DNA of 64,000 nt from Dichomitus squalens LYAD-421 SS1. Lineage: Eukaryota; Basidiomycota; Agaricomycetes; Polyporales; Polyporaceae. Made by a program: the position numbers and the translations under genes. Where the stretch lies: NCBI RefSeq assembly GCF_000275845.1, contig NW_006766909.1, forward strand, positions 290,221-354,220. The letters run 5' to 3'. Positions within the stretch are counted from its first letter, which is position 1. Every line of letters begins with the position of its first letter. Of this stretch, positions 1 through 10,463 are shown piece after piece. Under the pieces are notes generated by a model. It saw nothing but the letters and a program-made list of their open reading frames with translations. It had not been told where the DNA came from and made no database searches.

Positions 1-330
1 GGGCTCCAAGGACGAGTCTGTCGAAGGCAGAGACTGCAAGGATGCGATTGAGCTGATAAGGGAGTAAGAAGAGTCGCTATCTTCTTCGGCGGAGTCTCGA
101 GGTTCGACTTGGTCGAGTTCGACAGGGGGGGCCAGTTGTTCGGCGAGATCGTGTTCTTCGAGCTCGGCAAATGGGAACGGGGCTATGAAGTCGCGAAAGC
201 GACTACGTGTTACGCGGGGCAGCAACAGGTTGACTGGAGGTGTTGGGGCGGTGGAGATTGGCGTCGTCGAGTGCGGCGGCGGCGCGAACGTTCGAAGTTT
301 AAAAAAAAGTGGAAGGAGGCTCACGGAACC
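1..330 (-). CDS. possible partial coding region, unidentified
   Basis: On the minus strand one frame stays open for about 110 codons, from about 330 to the window edge. It reads as a Pro/Thr-rich stretch followed by an acidic, Ser-rich part (runs such as SAEEDSDSS). No ATG lies in this frame and a TGA precedes it, so it would be an internal or 3' exon, or part of a retroelement ORF next to the LTR-like sequence at 350-540. No family is recognised. The other five frames carry nothing convincing. Low confidence. Confidence 0.25.
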
Positions 331-348
331 TCCTCACTGACTCCGAGG

Positions 349-540
349 ATGTAAACTAGAACGAATTCTATACCGTGGTGAGCAGAGCTAAGATACATGT
401 TAATGGGAATACGTACCTATACCGCGGTGAGCAGAGCTAAAGAGCACGGTATAGGTCGTCGGCTATATAAGTGTATGCGTACGTAATATGTGAAGTGTGC
501 CGAGTAAGACCAGGACGAGGAGTGGGTCTTACATTCGACA
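349..540. repeat. LTR-like remnant with internal direct repeats
   Basis: The stretch starts with TGTAAAC and ends with TTCGACA, the TG...CA pattern of an LTR. It contains two 23-bp direct repeats that differ at one base (369-391 and 418-440, core GGTGAGCAGAGCTAA), a TATATAAG box near 464, and a perfect 8-bp inverted repeat (504-511 with 525-532, GTAAGACC/GGTCTTAC). Repeated elements upstream of a TATA box fit a U3 region on the plus strand. No pol-like coding is seen beside it, so it would be a solo LTR or the edge of an element lying outside the window. Target-site duplications were not established. Confidence 0.4.
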
Positions 541-1824
541 GTGATTCATTACGATCTCCTTTACGCTGTTCCCAATCGTGTTCATACTTCTGGTATAGTT
601 ACATGATACCGTATTGAATCAACCTAGATATTCCGATGTATGGCAGGAGGGGTGTGTGTGCTTCACACGGGAGAACGAAAATTGGGCGGCCAAAGGACCC
701 GGGTAAGACTGTAGGTGCTGACCTGCTTGTCGGAAATGGGGGGCCATGCGGAACCTGTCCTGGAGGGGGGCTCGACATGCCCGAGGAGCTTGACGTGGGA
801 ACGAGGGCATATACATGAGTGTCCGTCGAACGATCAGCCTCTTCTCGCACTGGGCGCGAGGGCGACTTCGTTGCGTTGTGTGCCATTCGCGGAGTCCGGT
901 TGCAACTCGAAGGACGGGCGAGTACAAGACGCGCGGGGGCTGTGCTTGCAGACGCGCTTCATTGCACCTGCGTGTCGACTCCTTTGTTGCCCAGACGGCG
1001 CCAACTTCGATGCGTTGCAGCGGCCTTGGTTGAGACTGTAAAACTCCCAAAACCCGATCACCAAGGACTAACTTGCCCCCAGACCCGCACGTTCCGCGTT
1101 TGCCTCTGATGCCGATCGTCCACGTTCCTCGCCTCGGGCGGTCGGCGAGTCCGTGCGGTCTGTGTATCGCGACACAACATCCCCGCCTCTTTTTCTTGAG
1201 CCCCACGGACGTTGCATGTGTACACAACAGCTCTGAATTCAGTCATGTATTCAGCGGGCAGACGGGGCGGCAGGCATCCGCCGCCAAGTCTCGAGACTCC
1301 GTTCGTGAAATGTTCACGACCTCACATCCCGCGCAACGGCGCGGCACGAGAGTCTGTCTACTCGCAGTATCAGCCTCTACATGGTATGCACGCGCTGCAA
1401 ACCCCGCTCACCTTGGCGCGCGCCGAGGACGTATGTAGTCTGCGCCTCAATCAAATGACAGCGCTGGGACATAGTGTGCCACCCGCGAGTCCAAAGGACA
1501 GAGTCGGGATCTAGACGTGATTACGACGGCACAGGCGTTAGCGGCGACCGACAGGACGTTTTGGAGCGCACATCTAGGAGCGCGTCGCAACGGCCTCAGT
1601 TCTGAGAGCTACGACGCGCGATCGGCGCGTCTATAGTATAGATAGAGAGGAAAGGTCCAAGGGGGAGACAAGGACGATCAATAATAAGTACGATTAGGAA
1701 TACTCGACACACGAAAAAGGAGAGCCCGAACTGCCGCCCGCAGGAATTGTTGAATTTGCACGCTTCTCTACCAGTCCACATTGTCGCGCACGTCCCCTCC
1801 CTCCCCTTCCAGACAGATGCACGC
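541..1824. other. intergenic, no gene recognised
   Basis: Several overlapping short open frames occur on both strands, but none has introns, motifs or composition that marks a gene. Nothing supportable is seen apart from the 3' flank of the Sec24 gene. Confidence 0.5.
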
Positions 1825-4800
1825 TTAGTAACTTGAGCCGTTGACCTGCAAGGACGCAAGTCGTGATCGATCAGCATTGTCGAGCCCGCAAAGCGATTAC
1901 GAGGGAGAGCCAGAACGCACCTTGTCGCGAAGTTGCGAGATGAACTGCTGGTAACTCGGGAGAACGTCCGCACGGTCCTGGATGAGGCAGGACAGGGCCC
2001 AGAGGCGCAACGGCGGCTCGCCGTCCTCCTTGACGATGTACAAGTGGGGGTAGTACACCCCACGACGCATCTCGCGCGTCTTTTGGATGACCGCGTTGAC
2101 GCGCTGCGAGAAGGGGTTGTCGAGCAGTGGCAGCGTAGTCTACCCAGCCACGTCAATATCGCACGCTCAAAAACGGAAGAAAACAAAGGTACGCACCTTG
2201 CCACCACGAAGGACCTCGTAGCTGGGAAGGTTGAACACGTCCATGATGAGCTGCGGGACCGCGTCCCTGCCGACCCACAGGAAGATCGTCTGGCCGTCCT
2301 CGATGAGGAAGAGACCGTGCCGCTCGAGACGTTCTGAAGTGAGCGGGAGAGGCTGCGGCAAGATGACCCCATGCTCGCCGACAGTGCCGCACTGCGAACA
2401 ACGCAGATCAGTGACCCCACCAAGCAAAGCGGGAGGCGTCCGGGGAGCGTACCTCTGGCGCCATGTTGTGCAATGAATAGAAGTTCGGGTGAATATACGG
2501 GATAAGCAGTTGCGAGGGGAGCGTAGTGAGCAAGCACTGTGCGTACGCCCTGAGATCGGGCGGGATCTGCGCGCTCTGCCTGATACCGACCTATACTACC
2601 CCTTAGCATCCATGAACAATGGAGAAAGTGTGGCGCAAAGAACACATACATTCTTGAGGAGACCAAGGGTCAACACTGGCAGCATCTTCAAGTTCTCCGA
2701 GATAGCGAGCTGCGCGCTGGCGCCCGCGCCCGCAGCAGTCATGCTCGCCTTGTACGCCTGCAAGACCTCGACCAGCTTATTGAACAGTGCATCACGCGCG
2801 TCCTCGAGCCTATGCGTGATCGAGCGCTCTACGGCCTTGTTCGCAAGCAGCGTCGCGATCGCAACTTGGTCCGCTGATGCGAACACGTCCGAGAGGTTGT
2901 TCGTGGTCGGGATCGCGGACGTGATGACGCGAATGCGGCGCTCGCCGTAGCACGTCGTGTGCAGCACGGCGGTTTGGAGGACGACGAAGGGCGCGGTGAT
3001 GTTGTCTTCAATCTGGATCTCGATGGCATAGGAGAGGTCCTGCGGCACGATAGGCATGGCGAGCAGGTCGGTCGAGCGGACGAAGAAGTTGCCGTGGAAG
3101 GAGGACATGCGCAGGTTCTTGGACGCGCGCACGCGCATGACAGCCTCGAGCATGATCGGCATCGCGAGGACTTCGCCGAACTCGTGCGCGAACTTCACGG
3201 CGTCTTCTGTGCGGGAGGCGTTGAACGCCGGGTAGAAGTATGTCTGGCCGGAGGTGTAGTGCGGCAAGCAAGCTGTTTGACGCGATCACATGAGCGGTGG
3301 CGCGATGGGAGGCAAGCCGCGAGAAGACCTACCCAATGTCGCGACGTCCTGGTATGCAGCGCTAAACAAGAACATATCGACGGCGACTTGGGCGCGCGAA
3401 CATTCGATCGCGAAAGTCTTGTAGAAGGGTGATGCGGTCTGCAACAGGCTGGACTCCTGCGTACGACAAGGATATGATTATGAGAGCTGAACCATCTCCA
3501 GACAGCGGCACCAGCGCTACCTTCGATGTGCCGAGGATCTTAGGGTCCTCCCTGTTCTTGACGGCACCAGCACCGTGAGAAGGCAGGCTGGACGAGAGAA
3601 CGACAATCTTGCCACCGATGTGCGACTACAACCAAGTCGTCAAATGATATTCGTAGCTCAACATGCGCACCATACGCACCATCATCTTGAACGCCGCTTG
3701 GAGCGCGGGGCCAAGGGCGCTGCCAATGATGTGGTTCTCCTGGAACATGTCGTTCAAACGACCAAGCAAGTTCTCGATTGCCGCACGGCTCTCGCTCAGG
3801 TTCACGAGCAAATCCGTAGGCTTGGGCAGGAACACGTCGTCAATGTCCGAGACGACGAGCATGCTCGAGTCCGTGGAGCCAGCCTATCGAAAATGATCAG
3901 CCCACGCGACACGGGATCACAGCGCCCGCCGGAGAACATAGACCTACAGGAAGCGAGAAGAAGTGGAGAGATACATCAAACGCGATGAACCCGACCTTAG
4001 TTCTCGAGTCCTCGTCGGGAATACGGTCGAGGTTCTCGAGAATCGTGCGGGTCGCCGTCGCGACCATGCCGGATTGGATCGCGTTGTGCGAGACATCGAT
4101 GAGGAAGATGTACACGGCCGGCTGGGGCGGGCGGACCATGTACTCCGTCGGCGCGACAAATTCGACCACGCCGTGATTGAGCTCCGCGCGGGCCCAGCGG
4201 TCACCAGGCTGATTACGGACCTGGTCCCAGTCGAAGAGCTGCGGCACCTCATTGGACATGGAACACATGCAGCAACGCCAGCTTCACAGAGGATCGAATG
4301 GGGGAGTGGATACACGGGATAGAATTGGGTACACTCACCGGTTACCGCCGTCAATAAACTGCACGTATGGGTTGATATACGTCCTACACCTCCTGCAACG
4401 AGCGATGACCGTATCCGTGACAAGGGGAACCGGATCATCTCCTTCCTTCAGCGAGCGGTAGGGAGTAATCACCAAGCCAAGAGGAATCTTTGATTTGGTA
4501 AGGAGGGAATTAGAGGTCGGGATCGCATTAAGCGTGCACCTCTGGTAAGACGCATCGGCGTTCGCGAAGGGAGAATTAGAGAGGGAAGAGTTGGGCGGGA
4601 GAACGATATCCGGAGGAGGACGATGAAGCTCCAGAGGTTCAGGAGGGGCGGTGAGCAGGTTAGTCGTGAACAGGCGGAGGCCCTTCTGGCCCACGTTCAT
4701 CTGTGAGAACTGGTCGGCGAGCCCAGCGACCCCGGGTGGCTGGTACGCCGGCCCTTGTCCGAATCCAGGCGCATTGATATATTCAGGCTCTTGCGGCGCG

Positions 4801-5318
4801 CCACCATAGTATGGCGGTTGTGCTGCAGGCTGACCAGCGACTTGCTGCGCCGCGAATTGACCCTCCGCTGCGAGACCAGGAGTGAAGAGTTGAGCAGGCG
4901 GAGCGGGTTGGCCAGGAACGGCGGCATACGCGGGCCCTACAGGAGCAGCCGCCAGTGTATCCGCGCCGTAGTACGCTTGGGTCTGGCCTGCTGCATATTG
5001 CCGACGTTTTGTGTGGTGCGTACCCTGAGGAGGAGGGGACGCGCTCGGCGCAGGGTTCAAGCCCGGATCTATGCTCTCGGGATCAGGGTAGGGCGGCTCC
5101 CATTGTGTTCTACCCGTTGCAGTTTCTAGTATGGCAGTGGTTCACAAAGGCTTGCTATCGGTCATAGAGAAGTGAGCACTCACCGATGAAGAGCCAACGT
5201 TGTGCGTTTTGATCCCTGCCGGCTGGGAGTCAATGCGACAAGCCAATCAAGCAGCCAGATCGGAGACTGACCATTCCGCTGCCCATCCAGGGGGCAGTTG
5301 CTGAGCAGGGGAGGCCAT
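1825..5318 (-). CDS. SEC24: Sec24-type COPII cargo adaptor with N-terminal WW domain
   Basis: Sec24 is the cargo-binding partner of Sec23 in the COPII coat at ER exit sites. Twelve exons can be joined: 5272-5318, 5184-5215, 4339-5125, 3948-4281, 3680-3883, 3521-3625, 3333-3456, 2650-3272, 2453-2590, 2197-2391, 1921-2139, 1825-1845. They total 2829 nt, 942 aa, close to yeast Sec24 (926). Domains in order: WW domain at residues 8-38 (W12, W35, P38), a Pro/Ala/Gln/Tyr-rich region with the usual HH-K-RR start of Sec24, the zinc finger (CRRC...CCMC, about 270-295), trunk with [17 protein letters not shown], beta-sandwich and helical parts, and a gelsolin-like domain ([17 protein letters not shown]). 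The gene ends in a 7-codon last exon. The first ATG (5316-5318) is chosen because only it brings in the WW domain in frame. The WW extension is absent from the yeast protein. Sec24 identity is very secure; the WW fusion rests on two short 5' introns. Confidence 0.93.
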
Positions 5319-5930
5319 GTCCAAGCAGGCAAAGAAAGAAGCAGGGAGGTGTGATGATGGTCGAGGATGTGGACAGTGGATACAAGTACGACTCTCTTCG
5401 CCGGCGCCGACACGCGACACGTCGTGGGCGCTATGATTGCTGGCCTATGTCGTATGCAGGCGCTTCTGCCGCCGCTCTCTTACTCTACCCTTCCCTCCGA
5501 TTTATCCTATCCGCCGGTTACGGAGCGCGTACCCTGCGAGGGACTGACGTTGTGTCTCTAGACTGCCTCCAGATATCCTTTGGGAGCTACGGAGGCCTCC
5601 AAGAAGCCTAGAATTTGTGCTATCAGCTTGTCGAAGCGCTTATGTTCGACCTCTTCATTTCTCCGACAATCATCCGCGACAGCGCTCCCCTCGCATCCTC
5701 CGAAATTGCTGACTCTCCTCAACGTCGACACCTAAGTACGTGGAACAATCGACCGATTCTCTGTGATCATCTCGTGTCTAGCTTGGCACATTGCCAGGAG
5801 CCCAGTACTGCGTTCGAGTCAATGTGAGCGCGATTCGTTGCTGCGATAACGCGTGTGCACAAGGAAGACACGGTATAAAGGTGAACACTGACGGCTTGTA
5901 CATCCTGTACCGTTAAGTTGTCTGCTCTCC
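5319..5930. promoter_or_regulatory. shared upstream region of SEC24 and the MFS gene
   Basis: This 612-bp gap separates the start of the minus-strand Sec24 gene from the start of the plus-strand transporter gene, so it must hold both promoters. No clear TATA box or known operator is evident. Confidence 0.5.
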
Positions 5931-8036
5931 ATGTCTGCAACGTGAGTAACGCTCCTCGGGTCTTTATTGCTATCTCTTGACATTGAGCCCCATTCAGTTC
6001 CGAAATTGAACTGTCTTCTGTCCATGCTCGCGCTCCCCATCTTCCTGAAGAACCAGTGACTCCTGCTGCCACTGTCGAAGATGATGCGAAGAGCCTTCGC
6101 AAGAGTCTAGACAATATTGAAGCGGCGGAGACGGAACGTACCCAGTCAGTCGACATTCCGCCCACCGCTGTTCCAGCTTCGACGCCGGCCATGCGTCGGA
6201 AGGCCAGGATCCAGTTCGCGACGCTCTGCTGGAGTCTCTTCTTAGCCGGTTGGAATGACGGCACGACAGGTCCCCTTCTCCCCCGAATACAGACTGTATA
6301 TCACGTGCGCTCCTCACCCTCACAGCAAGTCTGAGAAGTCGGCCTTACCTTGATGCGTTAGGTCAACTTCGCCGTTGTTTCTCTTATCTTCGTATGCAAC
6401 TGCGTTGTACGTTGCTCTTCTGACCGTCATATCTCAATGGCGTATATCCTGATTTCTCTTCACGTACGCAGGGCTTCCTATCTGGCGCCGCAGCGAACGT
6501 CTGGCTCACCGACCGGTTTGGGTTCGGCAAGGTCATGGTGCTAGGTATACAAATCACGCAAATCTTCTCAGTCGCATATAGTACTAATCCTGTCTAGGCT
6601 CTCTGGCACAAGTGATTGCGTATACTATAGAGGCTCCTGCGCCACCTTTTCCTGTTTTCGTAATAGCATACGCGATCAACGGCTTTGGGCTCGCACTTCA
6701 GGTACGCGTAGGCTTGTGCGCCAGACACGACGTCGAACTAATCAATGTGTCGTGCAGGATGCCGGCGCCAACGGCTTTGTCGCGTCCTTGAAAGAAAACG
6801 CCGCGACGAAGATGAGTGTCTTGCACGCGGTCTATGGTAGGATTTCCGAGGTGCCCGAAACCTAACATGCTGAACCGCTTCTACAGGCGTTGGTGCGTTC
6901 TGCTCTCCGCTTGTCGCGACCGAGTTCGCGCAGCTGCACCAGTGGTCCTTCCACTTCCTCACGTCACTCGCGGTCGCACTCGCCAACACCATCGCCCTAA
7001 TCGTGGTTTTCCGTTTCAAAGACCAAGACAGTCCGTCTGACCTCGCAACCAAGTCATGTTCCGCACTGATTCAGGGCTTTGATGCTCGCGCCCCCCTCTC
7101 ACAGCCGCGCTCGCAGAAATCGGCCAGACTGTAACTCATCAACAAGACGCAGCGCAGGAGAACGACGGGGACAAGTACAGACAAATGTTCAGGCTCAAGT
7201 CTCTGCACCTGATGGCAATCTTCATCCTCATCTACGTCGGCGTGGAGGTTACTCTCGGGGGTGAGCCGTCTGCGACCGAGCCTAGCTCTTCTTTCTTGCG
7301 CTCACAAGATTGCCTTCTAGGCTGGATCGTCACATACGTGAAAGACTTGCGGGGCGGAGGTCCTTCCGCTGGATACATATCCTCTGGTTTCTTCGGCGGT
7401 ATAGTCTTGACTTGTTACATGCTCGTTACCTGTCTGACGTATGTGCATGGCAGGCCTGACTCTTGGTCGCGTTGGGCTGCTTTGGGTGAACCAGAAGGTA
7501 GGCTCGCCTATGGCCTTTGACCTGCTATCGATGCTGACCGCGTACTACTAAGGTTGGCGAACGCCGCGCCATCTTCCTCTACGCTATCATCGCCATCGGG
7601 TAACAGTACCTCCTCCATTCAGAAGATAAGGGTCCGCTGACACCGATTGCCTCGTCTGCAGGTTAGAACTCGTCGTCTGGTTCGTGCCCTCGCTCATCGG
7701 CGGCGCCGTCGCCGTCTCCTTCGTTGGACTTCTCCTGGGCCCCATCTACCCGATCGTCATGAACCATGCAGGTCGTGTCCTCCCTCCTCGACTCCTGACC
7801 GGGTCGATCGGCTGGATCGCGGGTTTTGGGCAGACGGGCTCGGCGTTCCTGCCTTTCCTCACTGGAGCGCTCGCACAGAAAGCTGGCATCAAGAGCTTGC
7901 AGCCGCTGTGAGTTCACGACTGCATGAATGTTTACTCAATTTGGACTGAACAATTATGCGCAGGTTGGTGTCGATGATGAGCTTTATGGTTTTCTTGTGG
8001 GCTCTCGTTCCGAACTCGCCTCGTCGCATCGAGTAG
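5931..8036 (+). CDS. major facilitator superfamily transporter (BSC6/fucose-permease-like)
   Basis: Integral membrane solute transporter; substrate unknown. Thirteen short exons join in frame (5931-5941, 5998-6304, 6362-6406, 6472-6544, 6598-6701, 6758-6836, 6887-7030, 7105-7260, 7321-7398, 7454-7497, 7553-7599, 7662-7907, 7964-8036), giving 1407 nt and 468 aa, a normal MFS size. A hydrophilic N-terminus of about 65 residues precedes the first helix (WSLFLAGWNDGTTGPLLP). The loop between helices 2 and 3 carries an MFS motif-A-like LTDRFGFGKV. Later come GLALQDAGANGFV and a second half of six hydrophobic segments. The central loop is hydrophilic. The start is an 11-nt first exon, ATG TCT GCA AC, joined to a well-formed exon 2; no better upstream Met was seen. 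The fold looks like fungal transporters related to bacterial FucP and yeast Bsc6, but that assignment is from pattern only. Confidence 0.85.
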
Positions 8037-8323
8037 AGGTCACCCTCGTAGATCCAAAATTCCCTATCGAGTTCTGCAGTCGCGTATAATGTAGACTGAC
8101 CCTTTTGGCACCTTCTCATGTTCGCCGCGGATGCTCATATCGTCCGGATGTGCATGGCCGGGCGAACACCGTACTTTATCAGGTGTGACATCATTGCGTC
8201 ATCGATACGCTCGACGATTGCGTTCGACTCGCGCTTCCTCTCTGACTCTGTCCATCGCCCTCGCCCGCCACTCGTCGAGTCCTTGTACCCTGTCCCTATA
8301 CAAGCATCTGCAGATCTGCTACA
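8037..8323. promoter_or_regulatory. intergenic, promoter region of the TenA-like gene
   Basis: A gap of about 290 bp between two plus-strand genes. It would hold the MFS gene 3' end and the promoter of the TenA-like gene. No specific element is recognised. Confidence 0.35.
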
Positions 8324-9184
8324 ATGTCCGTCCCTCTGACAACGCACCTCGCCTCCCTCTCTACCCCGCGCCCCTACTCCGCCGCGACAGAACACGCATT
8401 TCTCACCGCCGCTGGCACAGGCGTCCTCCCCGCGCCGCTCCTCTCCCTCTACCTCTCGCAAGACCGCATCTATGCCGCCCACGCCTACCCGCGCTTCCTC
8501 GGCCATTTGCTCACGCACGTCCCGTTCTCATCGCTGCATGCGCCCGACTCGCCCGAGGAGCGCTTCCACTCCGAGGTCGTCGGTGTCCTCGCGGACGCGC
8601 TCCAGAACGTACAGCGCGAGGTTGGGCTGTTCGCGGACATCGAGAAGAAGTACACGTTGCCGAGCTTTGCTGGGTGGAGGGAGAGGAAGGCGACAAGGGA
8701 CTATACTGCGGAGTTGGCGCGAGTAGGCGCGTTTGGAAGCTTCGAAGATGGGCTGGTGTTCCTGTGGGCAATGGAGAGGGTACGCTGTGACCCGGATTCA
8801 TGTGTTTACATTGCAAGCTTCATTGACTTACTGGTGTGTTTGCTTGGTGTAGGTGTATTTGGATGCATGGACATATGCAAAGTCACTATTGGGCAATGTG
8901 CAAGGGGAACCTAGCCCAGCATTCTCCGCTGTGAAGGAGCTTGTTGAGAACTGGACATCACCTGAATTTGTGAAGTTTGTTGATCACCTTGCAGACTTAG
9001 TCAACAGGCAGGTACTTCATAAGAAATCTCACCAATAACATCAAACTCATATGATTGTAGATTGCATATTGTGCCTAGATCTGCTGCATTCATTCATGCT
9101 GAAGAAATCTGGGCAAGGGTTGTTGAGCTTGAAGAGGCCTTTTGGCCAATTGACAGAGAGGAGTCAACTGTTCTTGCAACTTAA
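8324..9184 (+). CDS. TenA/THI-4 family (heme-oxygenase fold) protein
   Basis: TenA-family proteins have the all-helical heme oxygenase fold; some hydrolyse aminopyrimidines in thiamine salvage, while the role of this fungal subgroup is not established. Exon 1 (8324-8779) reads a typical N-terminal half with LSQDRIYAAHAYPRFLGHLL; exon 2 (from 8853) gives VYLDAWTYAKS; the last exon (9061-9184) gives AEEIWARVVELEEAFWP and a TAA stop. Exons 1 and 2 join with a normal GT-AG intron. Exon 2 to 3 does not fit the GT at 9012, because that leaves a one-base shift and an early stop. It fits only if the donor is the GC at 9008 (AACAG|GCAGGT), a GC-AG intron, giving 244 aa. Otherwise the gene is frameshifted. 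Exon 1 is CpG-rich with mixed Arg codons; exons 2-3 are AT-richer, nearly CpG-free and use only AGA/AGG for Arg. Confidence 0.75.
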
Positions 9185-9546
9185 ATTGCTAGCTTCTACA
9201 GACCTCACATAAGATGTATATGACCTCTTACAGAAATGCTAGACAGAGAGGGATATCTAATCCTACCTTGTACAATGTGTGAAAGATCCAGAGTCCCTGA
9301 GTTTTTGATGTGTAAGATAGAAACACATCAGAGTAGGTTATAAGGCAGACATGGTAGCATTGGATAGCATTGGATTCTACAGGACAGCGATGATAGCAGC
9401 TAAGGAGTAGAGACAACAGCAAAAGCAAGTCAAGTCAAGCTAGGAGCAGGCTACAAATACAGCAAGGAAACTGAGTTACATGCAAGCAGCTAAAATAATC
9501 TCCTCTTCAGTAGACATGTGCTTTAGTAAGCTAACTTGACTCTTAC

Positions 9547-10463
9547 CTATATAGTGCTGCTATGCTTTGCAATTGTGTGCTTCTTGAGTTCACTGTTTCT
9601 CTTGTAATCATTATTACATCCAGGTGCTTCACACTTATAAGGCCTAAGTTGCAAGTGGACATCTTTTATATGCTGCTTAAGATTCCACTTAGAAGAGAAG
9701 TCTGCAACCATTGCAAGAAGTCTAACGATCATTTTTTCAAAGTATATAGTACAAACCTTCCCAGCACAAGACACATATAAACCTGTTAGGATGTGGTTCA
9801 CTGAACAGGCTTTCAATAGGACTTGTAACAGTCCTGCTAAAATGTGCTGGGGGAAGAGTTTGACCAGCACTCTGCAAAAACACAAAGATGAGAGTAGCTA
9901 TAGTTATGCAGGAAACATGCTCACAAAATCAAGTCCATTTGGGACATTGGTTTGGCAGCCTACATCTGTAGGCTGCCAAAGGGGAGGGGCAAGGGGCATC
10001 TCAGAGGAGCTGGGGGGAGTGTTGTGGATATGGCCAGTATTGGCCTAAAGATGTTAGGTTATCAGGTCAAAGGAAGCAGAGTCAGTACTGAGAAATAGTA
10101 GGCTAGAAGAACTCACCCAGAGATGTTCTGTCTGGTATTCTGTCTGGTGTTCTGTCTGGTGTTCTGTCTGGTGTTCTGTCTGGTGTTCTGTCTGGTGTTC
10201 TGTCTGGGGTTCTGTCTGATGTTCTGTCTGGTACTCTGAGGTCATAGCTATCAGTCTATTGTAAGATATCTGGTAGAGCAACTTGAGAGCAGACCTTCAG
10301 TGCAATATTGATTTCTGAAAGCTTGATGCAATTCATCGTTCTCGTAGTAAAAGGAAGATGGATAAAGCGAAGGGTCGCCGTAAGCATGCCCGCGGTTGTC
10401 CCCGGCCCAGGAATAGGGCTGCGACGCGGTGGGGAAGAAGCCGGAAGGCGGCGGGTATGACAT
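9547..10463 (-). CDS. two-finger C2H2 zinc-finger protein with QTE repeats
   Basis: Probable DNA-binding regulator; targets unknown. Five exons join in frame: 10295-10463, 10117-10235, 9925-10044, 9757-9871, 9547-9701 (678 nt, 225 aa). Exon 1 encodes a Tyr/Pro/Ser-rich N-terminus starting MSYPPPSGFF. Exon 2 is almost entirely nine tandem [H/Y/P]QTE units. Exon 3 is Pro-rich. Exons 4-5 form two C-terminal fingers: C169, C172, H185, H190 (C-x2-C-x12-H-x4-H, split by an intron) and C198, C203, H216, H221 (C-x4-C-x12-H-x4-H). The protein ends four residues after the last His. Introns 2-4 have strong donors (GTGAGT, GTGAGC, GTTTGT) and acceptors; intron 1 has a weak GTCTGC donor and is the least certain join. 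Exons 2-5 lie in the CpG-free tract yet the reading frame is intact, so the gene is probably under selection. It converges on the TenA-like gene with 362 bp between stops. Confidence 0.8.
9951..9980. repeat. perfect 30-bp palindromic hairpin
   Basis: Two 14-nt arms (TTTGGCAGCCTACA and its exact complement) flank a 2-nt centre. It lies inside exon 3 of the zinc-finger gene, near the donor site of intron 3. It could fold in the mRNA or act as a dyad binding site. Confidence 0.9.
10117..10235 (-). repeat. 12-bp tandem repeat encoding [HYP]QTE units
   Basis: Nine in-frame copies of a 12-bp unit (plus-strand core TTCTGTCTGGTG) fill exon 2 of the zinc-finger gene. The central five copies are identical and the outer ones vary at the first codon (CAC, CAT, CCC, TAC). 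Exact 12-bp units keep the frame when copy number changes. Confidence 0.9.

Larger units (their letters stand above)
8795..10336. other. CpG desert, sharply bounded
   Basis: Between the CpG at 8793 and the one at 10337 only three CpG dinucleotides occur (8927, 9388, 9726) in 1,542 bp, while flanking DNA is CpG-rich. TpG and CpA are common instead. The left edge lies in intron 1 of the TenA-like gene and the right edge near the end of exon 1 of the zinc-finger gene. Coding capacity is kept through it: all Arg codons are AGA/AGG, and NCG codons for Ser, Pro, Thr and Ala are almost absent. This is what long-term CpG methylation and deamination, or a transferred tract of different origin, would leave. 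Confidence 0.9.

Noticed and set aside
619..1246. 202-codon open frame on the minus strand and overlapping frames
   Set aside because: Arg/Pro/Gly-rich low-quality composition, no introns, no domain; typical chance frame in GC-rich DNA.
4335..5060. Sec24 starting at about 5060
   Set aside because: That codon is TTG and the frame continues upstream through two introns to an ATG that adds a WW domain.
9547..9885. Zinc-finger locus as a degraded pseudogene, because the first finger's Cys pair is out of frame with its His pair
   Set aside because: A 55-nt intron (GTTTGT...TTGCAG, 9702-9756) sits between them and splicing gives a perfect C2H2 finger.
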